Shown here one piece after another: positions 17,352-29,584 of a stretch of DNA of 64,000 bases. The translations under genes and the position numbers were made by a program. This DNA comes from Adiantum capillus-veneris. Its lineage: Eukaryota; Streptophyta; Polypodiopsida; Polypodiales; Pteridaceae. The stretch is from positions 38,932,037 to 38,996,036 of the forward strand of contig CM043966.1 in NCBI GenBank assembly GCA_014529385.2, written 5' to 3'. The notes beneath the pieces are model-generated. The model was not told the DNA's origin. It saw only the letters and a program-made list of their open reading frames with translations, and searched no databases. The first letter of the stretch is position 1. The number at the start of each line of letters is the position of its first letter.

Positions 17352-18933
17352 GACATTGTAATGGAATTGGCCTATTTAATTTGAGAGTAACGGAAATTAA
17401 TGAGAGTACTTTTGAGAAATGACTTTGTGAGCATAGCGGGTGAACATAATTGAAGATAGCAACATAATCATAGCAATTAGTTAACTTGGCATGAATAGTA
17501 CTTTTGCAAGAGAGAGAATTTAGAGAACATGACAACAGTTGAGGACCGGATTTATGTGGAGCCAGTCCCCCCTCCAATAGGCATTTGTATTATGATTTCT
17601 CCCATTAAGAGAGACTTGTTACAATACAATCTCTGTGTTCCTTGTGACCTAGGTGATGCAATGAATATGGGAAGCTTCATGCATCACAAACATAACATAA
17701 ACTTGAAGAAAGCTTTAACTATCCCAAGCCTCAGTCCCAAGACCTCAAACACCTTCGAAGGTGGAGAGAGCTAGCAGGGAATGAGGGTAGGGAAGAGGAA
17801 GAAGAAACATTTCGTAGGAGAAAGAATTAATTCCTCACTTATCATAACTCTTGTTGCTAGCATACATAATAGCATAGTATTGAAGAAGAAGGAGATGGCA
17901 AGCTTAATCATTGAAGCATGGCTCTTGGTTGGATTTGCACTCCATATCCAAGAGTGTTGGTGTAGGCTCTCAACCTCTACTTGCTTGGAGAAGGAGAGGG
18001 GGCTCTTGCACTTTGCATAGCACACAATGAGAGTGTTTGTGAATGTGTGTGGGTGAGTACACCCCCTAAGCAACCCCCCTCCTTGCTAGGTCGACCCCCT
18101 CTTCTAGCTCATCATTGAAGCTCATTGGCTCATGCCAAGCCTAGCCGAGCCATTTCTAGCAATAGGTGTAGTCTTGGGACAAGTGTCCCCCTTTCCTCTT
18201 TGAGAGAGAGGACTTGATAGATGCAAAAACAATTAGATAATTGTTGTAAATTATCATTGGACCCCTTTTAATCCTAGCCAATAGAGTTCAAGCACCTCAT
18301 GGAGGTAACATGGGTAGGGGCTTGACATGTGTCCCTCTTGCCTCTTTAAGCTTGGGATTTCCTTGAGAGTGTGTGTGTGTGTGTGTTCTCTCTCTAGCCC
18401 CTAAGAAAAGGGCTCGCCCCCCTCTTTGTAGAGATCTTTTTCACCTTTGATGCTCAAGCACCTTACTCATCAAGCATGACTAAGCACTTGGACTAGGGGT
18501 GTTCCCACAAGCATCTCAGGCAAGCATGTCAAAGCACCTCAAGCACCTTAATCATGTAGCAGGTTAAGTACCTCAAGCACCTTAATCAAGAACCTCAAGC
18601 ACGACAAGCACCTCGAGCACGACAAGCACCTCGAGCTTGGGCCGGGTTCCCACCTCTAGCTCAGACCTAACTTACCTAAGGTCAAAGGACTTTTACACAC
18701 ATTATTGGAGGTCTTCAATGAAGCTAACCCTAAGTTCTTATGCTCCATTGGTTAGCCTTGCTCTTTGATAGACCATCTCTCATTTGGGCCCCTTTACCAT
18801 TGGCCCCGTGTTGAGATAGATCTATAAGCACATATCTTAACACTTGTTCCCGTTCATTCTCCCACATTAAGTGATCAATTTAATATGAGAAAATCATTTG
18901 GGTTGGATAGATATTAGATTTTATGACAGACAT
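17352..18933 (-). repeat. Solo LTR, type B (17357-18928), with 5-bp target duplication GACAT
   Basis: The LTR runs from TGTAATGG (17357) to TTATGACA (18928) and is flanked on both sides by GACAT (17352-17356 and 18929-18933). No internal region is attached, so this is a solo LTR left by LTR-LTR recombination. It matches the right part of the LTR ending at 61033 better than it matches the A-type LTRs. It contains a short GT array (18368-18385) and an imperfect minisatellite of AAGCACCTC-type units at about 18475-18640. Confidence 0.9.
18475..18640. repeat. Imperfect minisatellite inside the solo LTR
   Basis: Units resembling AAGCACCTCAAGCACCTTAA and ACGACAAGCACCTCGAGC are repeated about eight times. 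This array is not seen in the A-type LTRs, so it arose in the B-type lineage or in this copy. Confidence 0.7.
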
Positions 18934-21840
18934 TATGATCATGGTCTATGTAATCATGTCAATGTTCCACGTGAGTTTCAATTGGAGGGGTTTTTTAATG
19001 AAAACATTTTAAGCAAATTAACAGACATACATTAACAGAAGGGGTTAATATATTCCATTTTGGAAAAATTACTCTATTAAAAATAACTGCATTTGGAGAG
19101 GAGACGCCATCAAAGTCAAGTAAGGCCCAATCAACATCAAGAGCACAATTCAAAGACAATAAAAAAGGTAAGGCAAAAAAGAAAAAAATCCAAATTGATC
19201 TCTCATTTTTCTTCTTTTGAAGGTACAAGCCTAATTTTTATTGAAAATGTCATTGATACAAGTTCAAGAATCTCATGTCAAGTTGCCAAGATGCAAAAAA
19301 CATCCTTTAGTATAGCAGAGTCAGGTAGCCAACAAGCTGATAAATGAGCAAGGCATTAGTCCCAAAGCTTTAAGTAATATTTTCTATAGTCTAAGAGTCT
19401 TATTTATTCTAAGTATTGCTCAAGTTGGACCATAAATTTGATTTTTCTAATCAATGTCTGAGTCTGAGCAAGAAGCTCAGGAAAGAAAAGCAGCTCCACA
19501 TCCGAACATAAGTGTAAAAGTCTATGTAATTTAAATCTAGTGGAGTGAAGCAGAAGAGTCTGAAAGACACTCATGCACACAGCAATGTGAGATATGAGTG
19601 GACAAATCGGAAACCGTTCTTGGAAAAGTGGAAGCTATTGGAACATGTTTTGATGTCACATGTGCTATAGTTTTTCCTTGAAGCACCTATCAACTCCATT
19701 TTTTCACCACATGCTTTTCTTGAAAATTTTCTTGTATGCATATAGAGTGTCGTGTATCAAGCACGCTTTGGAAAGTATGGCACTCTGTCACTTTTTTTGC
19801 TTTTATTTATAGTTTTTTAGGAAGCATAGTCCATTTCCATTCATCAAAAGGATAAAAGATATGTCTGATTTGTGGTACTCTTGGTCAATGCACACCTAAT
19901 TCAGTGTTTTTTACTTAACGTTGTTTCAGGGAGATCCCCTAAAGGAGATTCTTGAATAGGAAGAAGTCGAGATCATAGAAAAAGTTGAAGACAAGGAGCA
20001 GGTGCAATTTTTCTTGCATCAATTTTGGCTCGGCTCAAAGAAGCAAGCACTACAATCCTTTTTGAAGTTCAAGCATCACGAACCCCATGTAGCGGAGTGG
20101 GCCGGTAAAGATTTCTTCACAGATTCCCCTGGTTTTTTCTTGACTACACAGAAGCCATGCAGCTCTATACTAGTGCTTCACCTTGAAAAGGGGGGATGTC
20201 ACATACACGTCGAACCCTATGTGCATGTGGACAAGCTAACTCCCTACTTCTAGGGTTTAGGACAACCTATGAAGTGTTGTGGCACCTTTGTGAGCCTATA
20301 CATAGGGCCTACATGCCCAAGCACTTTAGAGTAGTTTCATACCCTCTGATTGCACATGAGCACAACAAGTTTCTCTAGGCATAGGCATAGGGGAGTGTTC
20401 GCATAGTTACACCAGTATCCAAGCCTAGGAATTATCCGCATACGATGCACCTCTTATAAGTGATTTCATTAAATTACTAATCATGGGTTTTTTATTGGCA
20501 TTGCCCGACCCAAATTTAATTCCGTAAATAAGTTACCGTATCGATCACTTCTTAATACAAGTCAATACCCTCAGTTTTAGCACCAACTACATGCAGTACC
20601 TCAACATGCTTGCGTTTTTCACCATCACCTCCAACAACCCTGGCATTTTTGCCTAGCATCAGTCTACAGTACTAGATTCAACCCACAATACCAGATTAGT
20701 GCTAGCGTTAATATTTTTCAACCCTTTATCATATAACCATTGCATATTTTAGTCGTCAATTCAGCCAGTGCTTTCCGATTTCAGCCATAGCCTCGTCGTC
20801 AGTTTGTAGATCCAAGTCAAATCAACCATGCATTTTCAATTTTTAGCCCTTAGCCTCACAGATCCAAGCATCTACCACATGATCCCACCAACATCAGCAT
20901 CTAAGACCGTTATATCAGCATTTGTGAAATCTAAAGCAAATACCCCTCTACCAATAAAAAGGGGGAAAGAGGGGGACCCTTGAAGGGGGGTTTGGGACCC
21001 CATCGTCTACTTTCTCTCTCTTCACTCATAGAACCTTCCATTACAGTAGCATTCTCTCTTCTCTCTCTGTTTTTGCACATCCCTCATGAAGTAAAAAGAA
21101 CTCTCATTCAATATAAGGAACCTTGAGTACACATTGAACACTCATCATGAGCATTCACCATCAATCACTTCCGCAACACATTACAAGATTTATGTGATAC
21201 TAAGAGTCATAGATCTACCTCTATCATGAAAATCATGACACTAACAAGAAATTTGAGCTGAGCAATGATGAAGTAGTGCTCTTAGAATTACATCCCTATG
21301 AAGCAAAGGAGAGACAAAGAATTCTTCTTGTCTTGTGTAACCTTTTACGTGGAGCACCAGGTTCCTAATTAATGGTGTAATTGGATCATGAAGCAAAGGA
21401 GAGAGAAAGAATTCTTCTTGGTCTACGTAGCCCTATACGTGGAGCATCAGCTTTCCAATTAATGATATAACTTGAACTTACAGCCTGCAATCAACATGTT
21501 CTTGGTGATGACATTCAAAATAAGAATCCCATCAAGAATTATCATGCTTTCATGAGGATACCACATTTGGCACGCACTCTCCCCAATGTGCTCGGATTGC
21601 ATCTAACAACAACAAGAAGAATGTTTTGCAAGATCCAATGCAAATTTGGGAAAAACCCTTGTAGGGACAATTTAAGTTCAAGATCTTGTAATAGCATTGG
21701 CGAATTACCAGCTTCATTGACCACAACTCTTTTACAATGCTACTTTGCTACAGACATCTTCAACATCAAACTTATGGACATTTAAGTCGCATATACAGTT
21801 GATCGGCTTTGTCAAGTCAAACTATTTCCTTGAAGCTGGG
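18934..21840. other. Intergenic, no gene seen
   Basis: This is decayed AT-rich sequence. Short open frames (for example around 20000-20380) show no conserved motif, and no LTR or terminal-repeat boundary was recognised. Confidence 0.45.
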
Positions 21841-21844
21841 CAAA

Positions 21845-22520
21845 TGTGACAGTACAAATATTTACATTTGGCAAGTAAAATTAGTATTTCATCTTATGCA
21901 CGATAATTTGTGGAGTGTTGTTAGCAAAACAGAGTAGCATATGGCAACTCAAGATGTTGAGCTGCAATGGGTTAAAAGGGAATAAAAAGCATTTGCAACC
22001 ATTGCGATTGCACTCAATGATGCCTTCATACATCATATTGCCGGGATAAATATGTCAACACTAGCATGGTAAGAGTTGATGGAGAGAGCTAAAATTGTTT
22101 TGCAGGTTCTCTTTTTTCTCTAATCATGAGAAGAAAGGGACAACTCTTACAACTCATATTAATAGCATGCACAATCTCATGTTTCAATCGAATGGAATCG
22201 ATGCCAACATTGAAAGACGGATGCTACAAGAACATAGTCACTACTTTGCAGAATCTTTATGACTTTACATTTGCAAGTGTGCTTACTTCTTTACAAGAAC
22301 AAGAACATGTAAATTTCAATAATACTGTCTTTTGAAGAAATGTCAAACAGCCTAGCATTTGCTTTGCAACATCAGAGACCTACTGCTATCAATATTCAAT
22401 CGTGATCAAGGTAAACCTGGAGTCAAATGTTCCATTTGTGGCAGAACAAATGATATTGAACGTAACTGTTTTTACAAAAACAAACCAAAGGTGAATTGGA
22501 CGATCCAATTGCTACACCAG
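21845..22520 (+). pseudogene. Ty1/copia gag relic
   Basis: In one plus frame the text NIYIWQVKLVFHLMHDNLW resembles the start of plant copia gag (a W-x-x-K-L block followed by the L-W motif). It is followed by a helical block with WEELMERA near 22070 and a zinc knuckle CSICGRTNDIERNCFYK near 22430, in which the usual His is Asp. Several stops interrupt it. No pol or LTR was found next to it. Confidence 0.65.
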
Positions 22521-22996
22521 TTGGTGTTGCAACAGATATCACTAATATCGATGAAAGGAGCTCTTAGATTTTCCTACTTATGCACAATAAATTGTAAGTG
22601 AAAGGACTAGACACTGGCTCCATGAGATCTAAGATCCCCTTCACAAAAAGCACTAAATATATATAGGTGCATTAAAAAACCCACGTCGGTTGTGTAATCT
22701 CAAAATCTAGTTAAGCCTTCACAAAAGGGGGGTAATCGGGTAGAGATATCAGAGTTAGGGAAGAATTCTCAAAAAGGTTGTAACATTTGCAACCTATCCT
22801 GATTAGTGCAAGGCACATTCTAATGTGGATAAGAAACCAGTCAAGGGTGCACAACACTCGATGGGGGGATCGTTGGACAAATCAAGCATATTCATCCTAA
22901 ACACTAGGGTCTAGGGACTACTCACGAGAGCCTCACCTTGCTTCCATATTTTTAGCAGAGGCAATTCCTTTGAGAGCTAGATGTATGTAGTTTCTC

Positions 22997-23031
<35 letters not shown>

Positions 23032-23772
23032 GAAAACCGTATTCACATCATCTCCCTCTCCTTCTTGCTTGTTAGCTACCCTATCCACAACACAAGTGCT
23101 CTACCGCCGCAAAGACAGCGTGTGAGGCAATGGAGTTCTTACAAATAAAGCACTCTACATCCACCCCTTACGCTAGTGCCACACTAGCTCTAGTGAATGC
23201 TGCCAAGAGGCTCTTCTGAATGTTGATAGTTGTGCCCTAGGCAAAGCTTGAAGAAGAGAAATGCTGCCTCGGTTGCCGCTAGTGCAACAAGACATAGTAA
23301 AACTCAAAAGCCATCATGTAGCAGTCCTGCGGAAGATGTGGCAAGCAATCACTATGCAACAAATTGATCACAATACCCACAGTAGCCTGTGTATGCACAA
23401 TGTGCTCTGATAATCATCCCAATAAAGCTTGCTCAATAGATACAACTATTGCTCAAGGTTCTGGTGATATGTTGTGGTGTGAAGGATGTAGTGAATGGAT
23501 ACCACAACAGGGCACTCAATATAGCCATCTATGGCAAGCATAGCATTAAATTGTCGAAGGTGACGGAACCATTGAAGAAGTGTTGTTACGAGGGTGTACA
23601 GCCTATAGCTGGAAGCTATTTGGAATGCCATCACCCACCTGAGCCATGACTCCTCCCACAAAAGCCCAAGGACGAGGGGCCAACCGAAACAAGCCTAATG
23701 GTTATATTTGAAGAAAAATAAGCCATTTGAAAACCTTGCATGGGCACCCCTAAAGAGACATGGAGCACATTG

Positions 23773-23845
<73 letters not shown>

Positions 23846-24259
23846 ATTCCATGTGTGCAACAGGTATGCTAGCAAGCTTCAAGAAAATGGTATTTAGTAA
23901 AAGAGCCGTGTCAAAAACCTTTGTATAATAATTAGCTTTGGCAAGGAGAGAACAAAGTTACAAGGGTGTGTGCTCCTTTTGCTCACCCTGAGCCTCAAAA
24001 TCCCACAGTAATGTATACGTCGAAAGTAAAATACCAAGCTACCTTACAAATAGAAGAGAAGAAACACCTTGCTAACCTGAATGTACAGCAGACATCTATA
24101 AATCTCTTCTACAGGATGATAGTTCCGGGTTTCCAAAACCTCAATCAGAAGCAGCAGCCGTAGACTTGAGTTACATGTAGAATGCACTCCTATATATGTA
24201 TCATGTGTATTAGAACAACAAGCACACACCGACATTGGACAATGCAGAGAGGTAGGAGA
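22521..24259. other. Intergenic 3' of the DUF7950 gene
   Basis: No supported gene was found. The stretch contains a GT run (about 23001-23028) and a CT array of about 34 units (23775-23842). The last few hundred bases before 24260 probably include the 3' UTR of the minus-strand gene. Confidence 0.5.
23775..23842. repeat. CT microsatellite
   Basis: About 34 CT units after GAGCTCTCT, in intergenic sequence downstream of the DUF7950 gene. Confidence 0.95.
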
Positions 24260-26125
24260 CTATGCCAACCTCTCAGCTCCGCACGTGAGGCTTAGGCTGG
24301 CTTCAATGTCAAATTTCCATACCAACATTCTCTTGGAATAGCCATGTGTGAAAGCAGACACGTCGCATGGCAATGTCATGCAGCTTCGCTCACCCGTGTT
24401 CCGCGTCCATTGCACATTCGCTCTCCCCGAGAAGGAGACCGCCGATACTGGAAGCTCCACATTACATGAAAGTAGAACTTCTCCAGTGATTGTAGGCGAG
24501 CTACCACCCCCTCCATCCTTCATCGTTGAGGCTAGCCACCGGCACTCTGGCTGGCCGACCATAACCTTGTAAGCAGTGTTTACCCATCTTACAGCATTCG
24601 AAGAATCTGTAATGAACCCTGGTAATTTTCCCTCTTCCAGTTGCTTCTTCGCAAGCTCCAAACTCCCTGTCGAAGTATCCCCATTCAGGATTTCGGAGAT
24701 GCTGTCCACACTAACCACCGAGCCCACTAGACGTACTGGCTGTGGGGTAATAACTTTTGATGTATTGGGAGGTCGGCTACTTGCGCAATTCAACATCTCA
24801 AAATTGCGCAGAGACGACAATCCAAAACTGCCCTCGACCATTTCATTGTGAAGAGTACTTACATGGGGCGGCATCCATCTCGGCGTGTTGCCGCTAGCCA
24901 TGTCCACCACAAATTTCTTCAGAAAACCCCATAATGTAGCCGAAGTGCACTCACCTCTATTTTCAAGCTGCAACTGAAACCGGCCCAACTGCATAGGGGC
25001 TCCCAGCGGATCAATGAAAGGAGCAAGCATTTTTGAATTGCCCTTGCAAGCTTTCAAATAAGCTTGGTTGACCCACAGTACCTTATGGCTTGTGTTGTCT
25101 GTAAGGATTACAGGCTCCACCGAGTGTCCATAGACCTGCTCTATCCGCGCCAAGCTCATACCATGTGCATTGATATCCGAGGAGCCGGACGAGCTCGTTG
25201 ATCGTGTCGGAGATTCCACACTTGTCGGCACCTCAGGAAGTAAATTCAGAGTGACAATTCCGGCCCTCCTCTGCTCACTTTCCCCGTCCATGCCTTCCTC
25301 GTCCAAGCCACTCTGTTGAGCCTCCTCATCAGATGCAGCTCTCTCTAGCACATTCTCCTTCAGGTCTCTGTCTGAGAAGCATGACCAGAAACCATCGCTG
25401 CAGACCTCATTTCTTCTCTCCTCTTTGCTATCTCTAATTTCTTGGCACTGCTCCGCATGTGATTCATCTTGCTGCTGCTTGCAAGGCTGTCCAACTTGCT
25501 GTGGGAGGACATCAAGAAAATTGGATAATTGATGTTGATGTTGATGTTGCTGTTGCTGCTGGTGTTGGAGTAGATTGTGGACATGATTTGCCGACGGGAG
25601 TCCAGCAATGCCTCTTATCAACTCTGTAAAGCACCCACCATAACCATAGTTGCTATTCTGCACAGCTTTCCTCGTTTTGTCAAGTGGGAACATGGACGGC
25701 GGCGCGCTTGCAGCCGCCCTCTCCATAAACCCTGCATCCTCTTGACTTATCATAGGGACAACCTCCGTCGCTACCACACAGCTCATCCCTTTCAAAGGCT
25801 GCCGCTTTTCGCCCGCTTGACTCGACAGTGCCGCATCCAAAGCCAGCCTCTTTGCAGGCTGTAGCTGCCCTTCGGGTTCTTTGCTCAACCTCTTTCGCAC
25901 CCGTTTACTCTTCTGTTTGGATGATGTAGTCATAGATGCGTCGGGGACTTGCCTGATGCAGAGACTGTCGAAGGTAACAGCAGATGACGCGGATCGTTCG
26001 ACATCAGGGATGGTAGGCAAGGTAGGTTTGGGAGCAATAGGGCGGTAGCGAGACATGATGCGGTCTGCTTTGGTGGGGAACATAAGGCCGCCATAGCCAG
26101 AGAGACTGGCTCTGAGACGCTCCAT
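24260..26125 (-). CDS. DUF7950-type plant protein with two PAS-like repeats
   Basis: This is a single-exon gene for 621 aa, starting ATG at 26125. Near the N-terminus (residues 19-34) is KADRIMSRYRPIAPKP, the hallmark of a land-plant family annotated as DUF7950 with no proven biochemical role. Residues about 70-85 are a basic, nuclear-localisation-like stretch (KQKSKRVRKRLSK). A Gln/His-rich run lies at about 185-205 and an acidic region at about 270-290. The conserved C-terminal domain is at about 465-610. I see two related motifs: residues 340-356 (LTDNTSHKVLWVNQAY) and 505-519 (ITDSSNAVRWVNTAY). Both resemble the ITD...V.WVN.AF signature of PAS folds. A nuclear regulatory role is inference. 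The frame is intact and GC-richer than its surroundings, as expected for a live host gene. Confidence 0.88.
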   Translation of the reverse strand: MERLRASLSGYGGLMFPTKADRIMSRYRPIAPKPTLPTIPDVERSASSAVTFDSLCIRQVPDASMTTSSKQKSKRVRKRLSKEPEGQLQPAKRLALDAALSSQAGEKRQPLKGMSCVVATEVVPMISQEDAGFMERAAASAPPSMFPLDKTRKAVQNSNYGYGGCFTELIRGIAGLPSANHVHNLLQHQQQQQHQHQHQLSNFLDVLPQQVGQPCKQQQDESHAEQCQEIRDSKEERRNEVCSDGFWSCFSDRDLKENVLERAASDEEAQQSGLDEEGMDGESEQRRAGIVTLNLLPEVPTSVESPTRSTSSSGSSDINAHGMSLARIEQVYGHSVEPVILTDNTSHKVLWVNQAYLKACKGNSKMLAPFIDPLGAPMQLGRFQLQLENRGECTSATLWGFLKKFVVDMASGNTPRWMPPHVSTLHNEMVEGSFGLSSLRNFEMLNCASSRPPNTSKVITPQPVRLVGSVVSVDSISEILNGDTSTGSLELAKKQLEEGKLPGFITDSSNAVRWVNTAYKVMVGQPECRWLASTMKDGGGGSSPTITGEVLLSCNVELPVSAVSFSGRANVQWTRNTGERSCMTLPCDVSAFTHGYSKRMLVWKFDIEASLSLTCGAERLA

Positions 26126-26140
26126 TGCGCTCGCGCGCGC

Positions 26141-26179
<39 letters not shown>

Positions 26180-26485
26180 TGCGTCTGCGAAAGGAGAGCG
26201 TGGGGGTAAAAATGAGAGCCAACCAGCGATGGAGAACCTGTGGGCGGGGCGTGCGTGTGGGCGAGTCCGACAGAGAGAACCTGCGGGCGGGCGTGTGTGT
26301 GTATATTACTATGAGAGCTGAAGAGAAGAGGGCGGGGCGGGGCGGGGCGGGGAGGGACTCGGGAGGACACGATGGGCGATTTAGCAGGGAAGGGGAGTGG
26401 GGCAGGCCAGGAAGGGGAAAAGGGGGAAGTGGGCGATGATTGGAAGAGGAGGAATGCCCAGATTAGCAGTCAGGATCTACGCACG

Positions 26486-26522
<37 letters not shown>

Positions 26523-26700
26523 GGGGGGGGGGGGGTAGAGGAGAGAGAGGCTCCGAGCTCCCGAGCCCCTCATCATCATCAGGGAGAAAGGTGACCCTCG
26601 TGACATTACTTTATCTCATCCAATGGGAACGCAGCATCAGCAAGCTGAGCGAATGAGGAGATGCGAAGCCCATGCGGAACCCGTACTGACCATACCTCCA
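26126..26700 (-). promoter_or_regulatory. 5' leader and promoter region of the DUF7950 gene
   Basis: The 575 bp upstream of the start codon are GC-rich and full of simple repeats. These are GT (CA on the coding strand) at 26140-26178, GGGGC repeats at about 26330-26350, and a GA array followed by a run of about 24 G at 26487-26535. CT-rich leaders are common in plant genes. No TATA box was identified with confidence. Confidence 0.4.
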
Positions 26701-29420
26701 CGTAGCCAGCGCATTGCCACGTGCCTCTCGATTTGGTTGTAGACCTGGCCGAACGACAGTTAATCACTGGCACCCACTCGTCAAACAAAAAGCCCTCGTT
26801 CTCACCCAATCATGACCTTTCTGGCCCCACCACTTTGGGCCCCACCTCTGCAAAGCACAAAAACCAAACCCAACCATTTCCGGCCACGCACACCCCCCCC
26901 CCCTCCCCCCTCCCCCTTTTGGGGTCCTTGCTTTTCCTCCTCACTCATATCCCTCCATTTTTGGTTCTATCCCCTCACATCCCTCCCGCTCCGTGTCTAT
27001 TCTCGAACATGGGTGGAGAGGTAACATTTGGCAATAGCTCATTTAGGGTAGATTGCTTCAATTGTGTCTCACACACAACAACACCCCCCCCCCCCAAAAT
27101 TTTCAAACCCCGCTGTAAGAGACTGGTCGCACCCAATGAGAGTGGGGGGGGACGCAATATCCTCAATTTAGATAAGAGGGAAACATTTAAAGTTGTGGTA
27201 GTATTGTGAAAAGAGTAGATGGTAAGCTAAGTTTTAGGCGATACTGCTACGTCCTCATTTGTAGATAAAATTTGACCAATCAAGACATTGAAAGTGAACG
27301 ATATTTTCTACTTGACAAGTTGCGTCCCATTTTGTTTTTGAAATACACCAGGGGTGCGACCGCTCTTTTTCTAGCTGAGCCCAATAACCTCATAGCCCCC
27401 ACATGCACTGGGAGCGACTCATCTTTAAGACTGCGCACATAAACAAGCAAAGCTGCCTTTGAGTCAAGAATAGGCAGCACAAAACTAGCGCTACTGATGG
27501 TGAAAAACTGGACACATGCCACCAACGGTGAGGAAAACTGCAACAATGTGTGAAAAAACTTCTTGACGAATAGTACCTAGGAGTGTTGTTTCGTCTACAT
27601 GTGTGACGCCTTCGAGTGCATCCTTTTAGTGTGTCCTGATTGATGAAAGTCTCAAATGAAGTGTGGTGTGTGAGTGGATGTGCATATCCTCTTTAGCCTC
27701 TTACACAAACAATGCATTACTCTCAAAGGGTGCACATGTTGTCCAGTGTCTCCCTGAATTCGCAATTCCACATTTACAGATGAAGCTGCCACAATTGTTA
27801 CGCGCACATGATAACCCAGAAAGCAATATTTTCTACGCGAAGTAAGGTTTCTCCCTTTGATGGCGAAGGCAAAATATCCCCGAGAATTTTGCAGACGCAA
27901 CGGCCAACTGTGTCTGTTGTCCTACTTTCATGCACAAACCGCAACGGTTGGAATCTTCATGCCACGTCAGATGTTGGAGCCGCAGCAACTTGATGTACCT
28001 GTATGTGCACACACTTTCAATGCATCACGTAGTGCTTCCTCCTCCTCTCACTTCATAATGCTTTGGTTCACCTTCTCTCAACTTATCATGATCTTATTGA
28101 TAAGTTTCATGACTAGTTTGAGGCCTCCCTCGTCTCCCCTGCTTTAATGCTTTGATTCAATTGCTCTTGGGGTGATAGCTCAATTGACAAGGTGTTTCAA
28201 TAGTATGCTCCAAAACAAGGATCTTATTGAGATTTTGATCAATGCCAACATGAAAGGCAGTGTGGTGTGTGTATCCTATCCAAGATAATACCTATTACTA
28301 CTCATACCAACTTCTATATCATCCATGTCTATTATACTTATTATCACCTCTTTTCACAACTCCCTATCTATGTAATGCATCATGTAGGCCCTTCTCCCAC
28401 CTGCTCCTCCCCTTCCTTTGATTCCACTTCTATCAAGTTCTATTCCCTCATCCTCCCCTTCCTTTGATTCCACTTCTATGAGCTTCTATTCCCCTCCACC
28501 TTGTCACTTCTCGTGCTTCTCTGATCATAGAAAGCAAAAGTAAGACCAATCGATTGAAAAAAAAAATCGACGAGATTTCATTCACACTTGTGTCCTAAAT
28601 AATTATCGGAGGAGGGATTGTAATGTGGATCAAAATTGAAATCATCTTTTTAAACAAAATATTACTTTTTTGGTAGCAAAAAGCTTCCAAGAGTGATTAA
28701 ATCTACCATAAGAAAGGTTTGTTAATTGATTATTGCAACCATCCACATCTATCATTTGAATTTTGTGCAAAGATATTTCACCTATTTTCTACTAAAAACA
28801 AAAGGTTTTACAAATATGTTATTCAACATATGTGTGCTCCATTATTATTCGCAAAGAGGGGATTGTAACATGCATGAAATTGTCATTTCAATCAAAAGAT
28901 TCCAATTTTGATAGGATCCAAATGGATAAAGGTTTTTTAACTTTTTGAAAAAATTATGAGAAAATCTCCCGAGGCAATTCATGGTCCATTAGTGCAATGG
29001 CAAATTGCAATGTTGCCAATTGTGTGACAAAGTACACTCTTAGTAAAGGAGTTCAATCAACAATATTAAGAAACTCTCTTTCCCTAGTTATCCGCATGGG
29101 GCCTTCATGCCTTAGGCTATGTATTGAAAAAGAACATTACCCTTTGGACTCAAGACCTTTTATCCATAAAGAGGATAATAAGTATTAATAACTCAAAGCA
29201 CAACCAAGAATGTGTCTAGACTCCAAAGATGAGATAATAGTCATTAAGTATTGATAAATGCTTAGCTTGATTACCTTGATGGGACTTTGGGCTAATTAAT
29301 AATGCGAGAGAAGAAACTATTCACCAATAATCAATGGCAATGTTAAATTATTTTTCTATGGTGCATTAACAAATATTTGTTGTATGGCTGATAGGTGGAA
29401 AGCAACTTAGACCGTTGGAT
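26701..29420. other. Intergenic, no gene seen
   Basis: No supported coding sequence. Two short stretches, 28165-28250 and 28985-29090, look loosely like tRNA-derived SINE heads: an A-box-like 'tagctcaattgacaagg' and a B-box-like 'ggagttcaatc'. Neither can be folded convincingly as a tRNA. Confidence 0.4.
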
Positions 29421-29429
29421 TACCTTTCA

Positions 29430-29584
29430 AAAACTAACGGTGGATATCAGATGCTCATGGATAAACTATCTATTTATAAACTCTCTCTCTCTCTAGAGCT
29501 CTATTCTTCTAAAAACTCTGGAATTTTATATATAGGCTCACATGAGTTCATGGAAGAACCCATGTGGGGGGGAGTAGCCTTTTC
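29430..29584 (+). repeat. Dispersed repeat, copy 1
   Basis: This segment runs from AACTAACGGTGGATATCAG to GGGGGGAGTAGCC. It is similar along its length to 32080-32222 in the same orientation, including a CT-rich centre and the phrase 'atataggctcacatg'. It has no coding capacity and could be a non-autonomous element. Confidence 0.65.

Noticed and set aside
24348-24851. Plus-strand open frames opposite the DUF7950 gene
   Set aside because: They are antisense shadows of an intact 621-aa minus-strand gene with conserved motifs.
26721-27209. 162-aa plus-strand frame upstream of the DUF7950 gene
   Set aside because: Proline and homopolymer-rich composition, several overlapping frames in both directions, and no motif. 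It is probably low-complexity intergenic sequence.
28165-29090. tRNA genes or SINEs
   Set aside because: Only loose A-box and B-box likeness was found. No cloverleaf could be drawn by eye and no poly-A or target duplication was seen, so they are mentioned but not called.
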